A model generated the notes under the pieces. That model ran no database searches and was not told where the DNA came from. It saw only the letters and a program-made list of their open reading frames with translations. Positions 1-5,527 of a stretch of 5,813 nucleotides of DNA are shown here, one piece after another. The DNA comes from CALMEH01 sp964548225 (GTDB taxonomy: Bacteria > Acidobacteriota > Blastocatellia > Pyrinomonadales > Pyrinomonadaceae), in the NCBI GenBank assembly GCA_964548225.1, contig CAZJQP010000132.1:1-5813 (forward strand). Reading direction: 5' to 3'. The translations under genes were made by a program, and so were the position numbers. Each line of letters starts with the position of its first letter. Within the stretch, counting starts at the first letter, position 1.

Positions 1-250
1 GCCGATGAGTGGCTTTGGAGAAAATTCATTTACACAGTTTATTTGACACCCTCTAACTGAGCTTTCTAATTTGTTTTGGTATCATTTTCCTGAAATGTTA
101 ATTTATGACCTTTCTGCATCCCGATTTTAAAATTATCTTGCCTAACTGTGAAAGACTTTTGGAATAGATGTATTAAAAGCATACATCAAGACTTTTGTTG
201 AAGTTGGTTTGAAAAGCATAAATCCCTTTAACACAATGCTTTATATTAAT
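1..250. other. Gene-free upstream region
   Basis: This AT-rich stretch has no convincing gene. A reading frame open from the left edge (positions 1-60, stop TGA at 58-60, 19 residues beginning ADEWLWRKF) could be the tail of an upstream gene. A second frame (2-46, ending ENSFTQFI) is equally open, so neither can be chosen. The rest carries the dyad at 167-187 and short direct repeats: AAGACTTTTG at 152-161 and 188-197, and CTAACTGTGAAAG at 142-154, which recurs with one change at 265-277. These lie where activator sites for the sigma-54 promoter at 251-266 would be expected. Confidence 0.5.
167..187. promoter_or_regulatory. Dyad, candidate activator (UAS) site
   Basis: A perfect inverted repeat, GATGTAT-N7-ATACATC, is centred near 177, about 100 bp upstream of the predicted start of transcription (~277) of the sigma-54 promoter. 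Enhancer-binding proteins of the NtrC family usually bind dyads 80-150 bp upstream of such promoters, so position and symmetry fit an upstream activator site. The 10-bp direct repeat AAGACTTTTG flanks it on both sides. That the neighbouring regulator binds here is inferred from location only. Confidence 0.4.
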
Positions 251-266
251 TGGCACAATGATTGCT
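251..266 (+). promoter_or_regulatory. Sigma-54 (-24/-12) promoter of the regulator gene
   Basis: The sequence TGGCAC-N5-TTGCT matches the RpoN consensus at all key positions. The GG (252-253) and GC (264-265) dinucleotides are exactly 12 bp apart, as required. Transcription would start near 277 and run through a leader of about 220 nt into the response regulator gene at 499. Because that gene encodes a sigma-54 activator, the arrangement implies autoregulation. Confidence 0.75.
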
Positions 267-276
267 AACTGTAAAA

Positions 277-408
277 GTGAATTTCCGCATTTATTAATAG
301 AGACAAATAATCTATTTAAAATGCGGTTGAATCAAACAAGATTCGCAACTTTGAAAAAAGATGCGGAGTCAGCAGGAAAGGTGAGTAAAGGGGACTTGCC
401 TTTCCTGC
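277..408 (+). ncRNA. Structured 5' leader or small RNA of the sigma-54 transcript
   Basis: Three consecutive hairpins can form just after the predicted transcription start. Hairpin 1 pairs 285-292 with 319-326 (CCGCATTT/AAATGCGG) and 296-301 with 311-316, with a 9-nt loop. Hairpin 2 pairs GAATC 329-333 with GATTC 340-344. Hairpin 3 is the strongest: 372-386 pairs with 394-408 over 15 bp, including two G.U pairs, around the loop AAAGGGG. The GGG of that loop could pair with CCC at 416-418 as a pseudoknot. No U-tract follows, so a leader read through into the regulator gene is likelier than a terminated small RNA. No known riboswitch class was recognised. Part of it (321-413) could also encode a 30-residue peptide, or hairpin 3 could be a dispersed palindromic repeat. 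Confidence 0.4.
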
Positions 409-498
409 AATAAAACCCAAAGGCAAAATATCCAAGATTTATAGTCGGTATTTTGCTAAAATAAAAAACAATAAAATTTATATCTTGAAGTTAAACTA

Positions 499-1989
499 AT
501 GAAGAAAAAAGCATTGGTAATTGATGATGATTTTTCGATGCTCGAATTGATGGAATTTCAATTAAGGGCGGAAGATTTTCAGGTTACAACGGCTGAAAAC
601 GGTCAAAAAGCAATCAATTTGGTTAAGGAAAACGAATTTGACGTGATTTTAACCGATTACAATTTGCCTGATTTCAACGGCGTGGAAATTGTCAGCCGTT
701 GTAAGGAAATCCAGCCCGATACGGAAATTATAATGATTACCGGATTTAGTTCGACGGAAAAAGCCATCGAAGCAACGAAAGCCGGAGCTTTTTGGTTTCT
801 GAAAAAACCTGTCGTTTTTGAAGAACTCAAAGGCTTAATCGAAAAAGCCGTCGAGCGAAAACAGCAAAAGTCCGAAATAAAAGAACTGCGTGGCAAACTT
901 ACGAACAAAACTTCCTACGAAGGCATAATCGGTGCAAGCCGTGCGATGCAAGATATTTACGAAATTATCGAAAATGTCGCCGAATCTGACGCAAACATTC
1001 TGATTTTGGGCGAAAGCGGCACTGGTAAGGAAATTATTGCTAATGCTATTCATTACAAAAGCCATCGCGCCGCAAAACCGTTTGTTAAAGTGAATTGCTC
1101 GGCATTACCCAAAGACCTTATCGAATCACAACTTTTCGGACACACGAAAGGCGCGTTCACGGGCGCAACCGGCGATAAAGCCGGTTTTATCGGACAAGCC
1201 AATAGCGGAAGTCTTTTGCTCGATGAAATCGGCGAAATGCCTGCGGAACTTCAGCCGAAATTGCTTCGCGTTTTGCAGGAAAGAGTTTATTATCGTGTGG
1301 GTAGCGATAAACCGCAGGAAGCCGATTTCCGGCTTATTTCGGCAACAAACCGCAATCCTTTTGAAGCAATTCAAGATGGAAGTTTGCGCGAAGATTTGTA
1401 TTATCGAATCAATACAATCGAAATAAAAATTCCGCCGCTTCGTGAGCGAATGGAAGATGTGCCGATGTTAGCTGAGCATTTTTTGAGAATGTATGCCGAG
1501 AAGTATCACCGCAACGACGCGGAATTTTCCGGCGCGGCTTACGAGCAAATGCTCAATTACAGTTGGCGCGGTAATGTCCGCGAACTTCAACATAATATCG
1601 AACGCGCCGTTTTGATGAGCAAAAGCGGCAAGATTGATTCGTTAAATATTCCGAAAAATATGGAAAATAAAATTTCGTTTGCCGATATTCCGAATCTTAC
1701 TTCGGGTATTTTGGGAGCGAATGAAAAATCAAGCGAAAATATAAATATTGATATAAATCTGTCGGGCGATGAATTATTTGAAAAGGTCGGCAAACTGATT
1801 GTTGATAAATTGCCCGAACCCGAAGACGGCGAAACTGTCAGAGATGTGTTCGATTTGATAGAAAACAGCGTTGTTTTAGCGGCGTTAAAACGCACAAACG
1901 GCAATAAACAAGCGGCGGCGAATCTGCTTGGACTTTACCGTCCACGTCTTTACGGAATGATTAAACGGCATAAAATAAATGAGAAATGA
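499..1989 (+). CDS. NtrC-family sigma-54-dependent response regulator
   Basis: This cytoplasmic transcription activator should hydrolyse ATP to open sigma-54 promoters when phosphorylated. Residues 1-120 form a receiver with acidic pocket D9-D11, phospho-acceptor D53 (LTDYNLP), T81 and K103. Residues ~142-375 are the AAA+ domain: Walker A GESGTGKE (171-178), the sigma-54 contact loop GAFTGA (218-223), Walker B LLLDE (239-243), sensor I SATNR (281-285) and arginine-finger segment LREDLYYRI. The usual WPGNVREL appears as WRGNVREL (356-363). An acidic, Asn-rich linker (~385-445) leads to a Fis-type helix-turn-helix (~467-492, NKQAAANLLGLYRPRLYGMI). At 496 residues it is full length, with all motifs needed for activity. 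The ATG at 499 fits the start of the receiver fold; no Shine-Dalgarno is obvious. Its likely partner is the CHASE kinase at 2480. The sigma-54 promoter at 251 suggests autoregulation. Confidence 0.95.
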   Translation: MKKKALVIDDDFSMLELMEFQLRAEDFQVTTAENGQKAINLVKENEFDVILTDYNLPDFNGVEIVSRCKEIQPDTEIIMITGFSSTEKAIEATKAGAFWFLKKPVVFEELKGLIEKAVERKQQKSEIKELRGKLTNKTSYEGIIGASRAMQDIYEIIENVAESDANILILGESGTGKEIIANAIHYKSHRAAKPFVKVNCSALPKDLIESQLFGHTKGAFTGATGDKAGFIGQANSGSLLLDEIGEMPAELQPKLLRVLQERVYYRVGSDKPQEADFRLISATNRNPFEAIQDGSLREDLYYRINTIEIKIPPLRERMEDVPMLAEHFLRMYAEKYHRNDAEFSGAAYEQMLNYSWRGNVRELQHNIERAVLMSKSGKIDSLNIPKNMENKISFADIPNLTSGILGANEKSSENINIDINLSGDELFEKVGKLIVDKLPEPEDGETVRDVFDLIENSVVLAALKRTNGNKQAAANLLGLYRPRLYGMIKRHKINEK

Positions 1990-2008
1990 GAAATGAGAAA
2001 TGAGAAGT
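1981..2008 (+). repeat. 7-bp tandem repeat across the stop codon
   Basis: Three exact copies of GAGAAAT (1981, 1988, 1995) and a fourth with one change (GAGAAGT, 2002) run in tandem. They overlap the last codons and TGA stop of the response regulator and provide the left arm of the terminator hairpin. Every frame through the repeat soon meets TGA, so slippage would barely change the protein end. Confidence 0.8.
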
Positions 2009-2029
2009 GAAATTCTTCACTTCTCATTT
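1998..2029. terminator. Shared hairpin terminator between convergent genes
   Basis: A perfect 14-bp stem (1998-2011 with 2016-2029) closes on a 4-nt loop ATTC, in the 43-bp gap between the ends of the regulator gene and the small convergent gene. A short T-rich run (ATTTTAA) follows on the + strand, and a T-rich stretch follows on the - strand, so it may work in both directions. The weak U-tract keeps strength uncertain. Confidence 0.65.
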
Positions 2030-2032
2030 ATT

Positions 2033-2191
2033 TTAACGGGTTGTTGTCGGAACTTTGATTTCAACGTCAATATCTTTTTTCTTATTGCCTTCGAGAACGA
2101 GGAAATAAAAAGCTCCGGCGATGATAGAAACGATAAGCAATGTGGTAATTGCCCAAATTAGATTGTTGCCCGTGCTGTTTTCTTCTGACAT
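2033..2191 (-). CDS. Small single-pass membrane protein (52 aa), function unknown
   Basis: The product is 52 residues: a short polar N-terminus (MSEENSTGNN), one hydrophobic helix at about 11-33 (LIWAITTLLIVSIIAGAFYF), then a Lys-rich stretch (NKKKDIDVEIKVP) and a Thr tail. The charge pattern would put the Lys-rich C-terminus in the cytoplasm by the positive-inside rule. A good Shine-Dalgarno AAGGAG (2205-2210) lies 13 nt before the ATG, rather far but clear. A sigma-54-type promoter at 2247-2262 faces the gene with a leader of about 45 nt. It converges on the regulator and diverges from the kinase, with a promoter of the same class, so a role in the same response is likely, for example as an accessory to the kinase or a target of the circuit. 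I recognise no family. The clean start, the promoter and the terminator shared with its neighbour make it a believable gene. Confidence 0.7.
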   Translation of the reverse strand: MSEENSTGNNLIWAITTLLIVSIIAGAFYFLVLEGNKKKDIDVEIKVPTTTR

Positions 2192-2246
2192 ATTTTTTAA
2201 TAAACTCCTTAAGATTTGTATTTGTTAAAACTACGGCAGACAGATT

Positions 2247-2262
2247 TGCAAATTGAATGCCA
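2247..2262 (-). promoter_or_regulatory. Sigma-54 (-24/-12) promoter of the small membrane protein gene
   Basis: Read on the - strand, TGGCAT-N5-TTGCA matches the RpoN consensus with one change (TGGCAC to TGGCAT). The GG and GC are exactly 12 bp apart. Transcription would start near 2236, about 45 nt before the ATG at 2191 and upstream of its AAGGAG. Confidence 0.65.
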
Positions 2263-2324
2263 AACATAAAAACTACTTATTTTATTGATGTTTAGAAGGC
2301 AAAAGCATTTTTAATAACGGCAAA

Positions 2325-2337
2325 ACAGAAACTCTGT
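2325..2337. promoter_or_regulatory. Dyad in the divergent promoter region, candidate shared activator site
   Basis: The inverted repeat ACAGA-AAC-TCTGT is centred at 2331, nearly midway between the two divergent sigma-54-type promoters: about 95 bp upstream of the predicted start of the small gene and 111 bp upstream of that of the kinase. Its position fits a shared enhancer. The arms differ from those of the dyad at 167-187, and a 5-bp dyad can arise by chance, so support is weak. Confidence 0.25.
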
Positions 2338-2415
2338 AACAAAATCGGACAGTTTTAAGTGAATGATTTTCAGTCTTTTTCGGGAAAAAACAAAGATTTA
2401 GAAGACTTTATTAAA

Positions 2416-2431
2416 TGGTATGATTTTTGCA
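2416..2431 (+). promoter_or_regulatory. Probable sigma-54 (-24/-12) promoter of the kinase gene
   Basis: TGGTAT-N5-TTGCA keeps the invariant GG (2417-2418) and GC (2429-2430) 12 bp apart. It departs from TGGCAC at two less strict positions. Transcription would start near 2442 and give a leader of about 38 nt before the GTG start at 2480. Taken alone it is weaker than the other two; the matching context raises its credibility. Confidence 0.55.
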
Positions 2432-2479
2432 ATCACTTAGTTCTTAACCCCAATATTTTACTTTCTTTTTGATTGTATT

Positions 2480-4318
2480 GTGGCGAATTTGATTAAAAGA
2501 TTAACCTTTGGCGGCGAGTATGACGAAAGTTTGGTCAAACTGCCTTATTTAGTCTTGTTCATTTCAATAATTTTATCGCTCGGTTTTACATATTTGTTTC
2601 ATCGAAGTTCGCAAAGCAAAGATTTAATCAGATTTAACAGCACGACGCGCCAGATTCAATCAAATCTCGAAAATAAACTGAATTCATATATCGCCTTGCT
2701 GAAATCAGGTCGCGCTTTTATTGAAACGACTGATAAATTAGACCGCAAAAAATTTAAAACCTATATTGATTCACTCGAATTGGAAAAAAATTATGTCGGT
2801 TTGGTCGGTGTCGGTTTTAACAAAGCAGTTGCACCGAACGAACACGAAAATTTGATTGCGGAAATGAAAAAAGAAGGTTTTACGGACTTTAAAATCTTTC
2901 CGGCAAACAATAATGAAATTAATTATCCGATAATTTATCTCGAACCGTTAGATGAAATAAACAGTCGCGCAATCGGATATGATATGTTCAGCGAACCCGT
3001 GCGACGGCAAGCACTCGAAAAAGCACGAGATTTTTCAACCGAATCGGCAAGCGGAAAAGTTGTTCTGATACAGGACAGCGAAGATACGAAACACGCCGGA
3101 TTTTTGATATATTTGCCCGTTTATAAAGGTGGAAAAATTCCCGCAAGCATCGAAGACCGCCGACAAAACCTGCTCGGATTTATCTATTGTCCGTTCCGCG
3201 CTCACGACTTCGTTAAATCCTCGGTTGATAATCAATCATTTCCCGACATTGAATTTAAGATTTACGATTACGAATTAAACGAAGAAAATATTTTGGCGCA
3301 GACGGAGACGGCAACAAATCGCAATCTGTCAAACGAAAATGAAAATCAAGGTTTTTACAACAAAAATAATTTGGAGGTTGCGGGCAGACGCTGGATTATC
3401 GAATATGCGCCGACCGCCGGTTTTTTCGATCAATCGAATCAGCGTTTGACTCCGATTGTTTTGCTTATCGGAACGCTTTTTTCTTTTTTGCTTTTTGCAT
3501 TGACTTACGCACAGGCGAATTCGCGTCGGAAATTGCAGGAAATTGCCGAAGACTTGCTTGAAGTCGAGCAGGAAAAGGCGGATTTGTTTGAAAAGGAAAA
3601 ACGCGCCCGCCTATTTGCCGAACAAGCCGCAAAAACTAAAGACGAATTTATTTCGGTTGTTTCACACGAACTCCGAACACCCCTCAACGCCATTGCAGGT
3701 TGGGCGAAAATCTTGAAATCGGACAATCTTTCGCCGAATACTAAAGAACTGGCATTGCAAAAAATCGAGAAAAATCTGCGTTCGCAAACAAAATTGGTTG
3801 AAGAATTATTAGACTTTTCGCAAATAATGTCAGGCAAAGTCCATATCGAAAATGAAGAGTTTTCATTTTCCGATGTTTTTGAAAAAGTTTTAGTCGAAAT
3901 TGAGCCGAAAGCTGAAGAAAAAGAAGTTGAATTGACAAAAATCAATAATCTGGACGGTCAGATGGTTGTCGGCGACCGCTCAAAAATCAAAATTGTTATC
4001 GAAAATCTGCTTATAAACGCCATTAAATTCACACCTTCGGGCGGCAAAATCGAAGCCGAAGTATGCGAAGAAGACGGGAAAATTATCTTAACCGTTAAAG
4101 ACAACGGCAATGGAATAAATCACGAGTTTTTGCCGTATATCTTCGACCATTTCCGCCAACAAGACGGCTCGCTCACCAAATTTCACGGTGGTTTGGGGTT
4201 GGGTTTGGCAATTACCGAACACATCATCAAACTCCACAACGGCACAATCGAAGCCGAAAGCGAAGGCGCGGAAAAAGGTTCGATTTTCAAAGTTAAAATT
4301 CCTTGTAAAAAAGACTAA
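2480..4318 (+). CDS. CHASE-domain membrane sensor histidine kinase
   Basis: This inner-membrane kinase should sense an external ligand and pass phosphate to a response regulator. After a short cytoplasmic start comes TM1 (~22-41), then an extracytoplasmic CHASE domain (~45-310) with its typical YLEPLDEINSRAIGYDMF segment (153-170) and SEPVRRQALEKARD, then TM2 (~325-345). A charged helical linker (~348-386, likely coiled coil) leads to the dimerisation domain with the phospho-accepting H396 in SHELRTPL. The ATPase domain has an N box (ENLLINAIKFTP, 508-519), G1 DNGNGI (541-546), F box IFDHFRQ and G2 GGLGLGL (570-576). All catalytic residues are present. There is no attached receiver, so a separate regulator is needed, and the NtrC-type protein at 499 is the obvious partner. 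The GTG start is the only usual start before TM1 (upstream stop TAG at 2438), and no Shine-Dalgarno is seen. CHASE ligands include cytokinin-like compounds, but the ligand here cannot be told. Confidence 0.94.
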   Translation: MANLIKRLTFGGEYDESLVKLPYLVLFISIILSLGFTYLFHRSSQSKDLIRFNSTTRQIQSNLENKLNSYIALLKSGRAFIETTDKLDRKKFKTYIDSLELEKNYVGLVGVGFNKAVAPNEHENLIAEMKKEGFTDFKIFPANNNEINYPIIYLEPLDEINSRAIGYDMFSEPVRRQALEKARDFSTESASGKVVLIQDSEDTKHAGFLIYLPVYKGGKIPASIEDRRQNLLGFIYCPFRAHDFVKSSVDNQSFPDIEFKIYDYELNEENILAQTETATNRNLSNENENQGFYNKNNLEVAGRRWIIEYAPTAGFFDQSNQRLTPIVLLIGTLFSFLLFALTYAQANSRRKLQEIAEDLLEVEQEKADLFEKEKRARLFAEQAAKTKDEFISVVSHELRTPLNAIAGWAKILKSDNLSPNTKELALQKIEKNLRSQTKLVEELLDFSQIMSGKVHIENEEFSFSDVFEKVLVEIEPKAEEKEVELTKINNLDGQMVVGDRSKIKIVIENLLINAIKFTPSGGKIEAEVCEEDGKIILTVKDNGNGINHEFLPYIFDHFRQQDGSLTKFHGGLGLGLAITEHIIKLHNGTIEAESEGAEKGSIFKVKIPCKKD

Positions 4319-4353
4319 ATATTTACATTCTTAAGTAATTGGACAGCAAGTAA

Positions 4354-4379
4354 GCGGACAGCGTGAAAATGTTTGCCGC
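4354..4379. terminator. Weak hairpin between kinase and trhA, possible terminator
   Basis: In the 74-bp gap between these convergent genes, GCGG (4354-4357) can pair with CCGC (4376-4379), and ACA (4358-4360) with TGT (4370-4372) across a small bulge, followed on the + strand by AAATTTTGTTG. It is short and interrupted. It is listed because no better terminator exists in the gap. Confidence 0.25.
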
Positions 4380-4392
4380 AAATTTTGTTGAT

Positions 4393-5058
4393 TTAGGATT
4401 TTAAACCAAAGGGCATAACAAAAATGGCGATGGCGAGAAAATGAAAGATACTGCCCATTAAAACAAAGACGTGCCAGATGGCGTGATGATGTTTCATACT
4501 TTCCCAAGCGTAGAAAATTACGCCGACGGAATAGGCAATGCCGCCGGCAACAACAAGCGCAATCGGCGCAAATCCGAGCGCAGTAAATAGCGGTTGAACG
4601 GCAATCACGCCAATCCAGCCCATTACAAGATATGAAAGGACAGAGATAATCGGATATTTTTTGCCGAAAATTAATTTCAAAATAATTCCGATTAACGCAA
4701 ATGCCCAAACAAAATAAAACAAACTTTGTCCGATGCCTTCGCGCAGAACGATAAGGGTAAAAGGAGTATAGCTTCCGGCAATCAAAACGTAGATACAGCA
4801 ATGGTCAACAACCTGCAAAATGCGTTTTGCTTTAGGCGAAGTTTCGCTGTGATAAACCGTCGAAGCGGCGTAAAGCACAATCAAAGATAAGCCATAAACC
4901 AAACTGCTCAAAATATACCAAAAATCACCTCGCACACTTGCTAACACAACCAGAAAGACAAACCCCATTATGCTCAAGAGCAACCCGAAACCGTGCGTCA
5001 GTGTGTTCGCAAATTCTTCAACCGTCAATTTGTTAAGTCTGGCTTTAACCATAACCAT
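4393..5058 (-). CDS. trhA: Hemolysin III / TrhA family (PAQR-like) membrane protein
   Basis: The protein has 221 residues, the usual length for bacterial hemolysin III/TrhA proteins, which are relatives of adiponectin and progestin (PAQR) receptors. Bacterial members have been linked to membrane homeostasis, and the family is thought to hold a metal-dependent hydrolase site within the membrane. Seven hydrophobic helices lie at about 24-42, 46-66, 86-104, 111-130, 137-157, 163-184 and 196-216. The family's metal-site residues are visible: STVYH (H70), D85 in VVDHC, and HAIWH (H192, H196), with H206 in IFHF. The N-terminal EEFANTLTHGFG is also typical. Two ATG codons are possible (5058 and 5052). 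A TATAAT at 5059-5064 is spaced to start transcription exactly at the second, suggesting a leaderless message beginning MVKARLNK. It converges on the kinase and is probably not part of the signalling circuit. 'Hemolysin' is a historical name and does not show toxicity. Confidence 0.88.
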   Translation of the reverse strand: MVMVKARLNKLTVEEFANTLTHGFGLLLSIMGFVFLVVLASVRGDFWYILSSLVYGLSLIVLYAASTVYHSETSPKAKRILQVVDHCCIYVLIAGSYTPFTLIVLREGIGQSLFYFVWAFALIGIILKLIFGKKYPIISVLSYLVMGWIGVIAVQPLFTALGFAPIALVVAGGIAYSVGVIFYAWESMKHHHAIWHVFVLMGSIFHFLAIAIFVMPFGLKS

Positions 5059-5064
5059 ATTATA
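5059..5064 (-). promoter_or_regulatory. -10 box of a possible leaderless trhA transcript
   Basis: On the - strand a perfect TATAAT ends 6 nt before the second ATG of trhA (5052), so the normal start of transcription would coincide with the A of that ATG. No Shine-Dalgarno precedes either ATG, in line with leaderless translation. No good -35 box is seen 16-18 bp upstream, and AT-rich DNA produces TATAAT by chance. Confidence 0.35.
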
Positions 5065-5139
5065 AATTATTTTCCAACGGTTTTTTGTAATAGTTTTATA
5101 ATTTTTAAGTGTGTGGACAGAATCGCTTTTAACTAAAAC

Positions 5140-5219
5140 CTCTAAAATAATTGATAATTTGCCTTTTCTTTACACGCCAATCATCAAATTCCAATTGTCA
5201 ATTATCAATTATTTTAGAG
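5140..5219. repeat. Long inverted repeat (20-bp perfect arms, 40-nt spacer)
   Basis: Positions 5140-5159 (CTCTAAAATAATTGATAATT) are the exact reverse complement of 5200-5219. Beyond one mismatch the pairing continues for four more bases, giving 24 of 25. The 40-nt spacer contains no gene. Possible readings are the remains of a small non-autonomous mobile element, a strong hairpin behind an unknown transcript, or an AT-rich dispersed repeat. It lies about 80 bp upstream of trhA. Confidence 0.75.
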
Positions 5220-5242
5220 ATTTTTACCTTTATTATTTGTGT

Positions 5243-5361
5243 CCGACTACTTATTTTGCAGTTTTTGTAGAAACACGCTCGAAGTAAGTATGTTACGTTG
5301 CACTTGTTGGCACACTTGCTTCGGGCGTGTTTCTGCATTGTTGAATTTTCCCGACTACTTA
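5243..5361 (+). repeat. Long hairpin element bounded by an 11-bp direct repeat
   Basis: CCGACTACTTA occurs at 5243-5253 and again at 5351-5361. Between them, 5267-5289 pairs with 5314-5336 along all 23 positions if G.U pairs are allowed. The only three non-Watson-Crick pairs are U on the left against G on the right, which are tolerated only in a + strand RNA; on the - strand they would be A.C mismatches. The loop is 5290-5313. This could be an unrecognised small RNA, or a small palindromic element with a target duplication. No promoter or U-tract is clear. Confidence 0.55.
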
Positions 5362-5527
5362 CAAAAATTAATCTAAAATCCCCAATGTGCCACTCTTTTT
5401 GATGGTCGCTACGCAATAGAAAAGCCAATTATTTTTACCGAAGAGGTGGAAAATTAAAAGCGGAAGTTCGCCGGAATGTCGGATGAAAGAAAATTTCTTC
5501 ACATTTATCACAAAACCGCGCCGTTAT
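5362..5527. other. Gene-free spacer
   Basis: I see nothing firm here. Only short ORFs without start signals cross it, together with a minor palindrome (AGAAAATTTCT near 5488). It separates the hairpin element from the repeat array. Confidence 0.5.

Noticed and set aside
1..60. C-terminal end of an upstream gene
   Set aside because: Two different frames are open for 14-19 codons from the edge, too short to choose between or to identify.
2082..2267. 61-codon - strand ORF overlapping the small membrane protein gene
   Set aside because: It starts upstream of the predicted transcription start (~2236), covers the promoter itself, and has no ribosome binding site; the 52-residue frame has both.
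4331..4801. 156-codon - strand ORF overlapping trhA
   Set aside because: Out-of-frame shadow of trhA; Cys/Arg-rich with no domain, whereas the trhA frame has seven helices and the family motifs.
5308..5319. Sigma-54-like TGGCAC...TTGC
   Set aside because: GG and GC are only 9 bp apart instead of 12, and the site lies in a hairpin loop with no gene downstream.
5198..5428. 76-codon - strand ORF
   Set aside because: TTG start, composition without protein character, and it runs across both inverted-repeat structures, which better explain the sequence.
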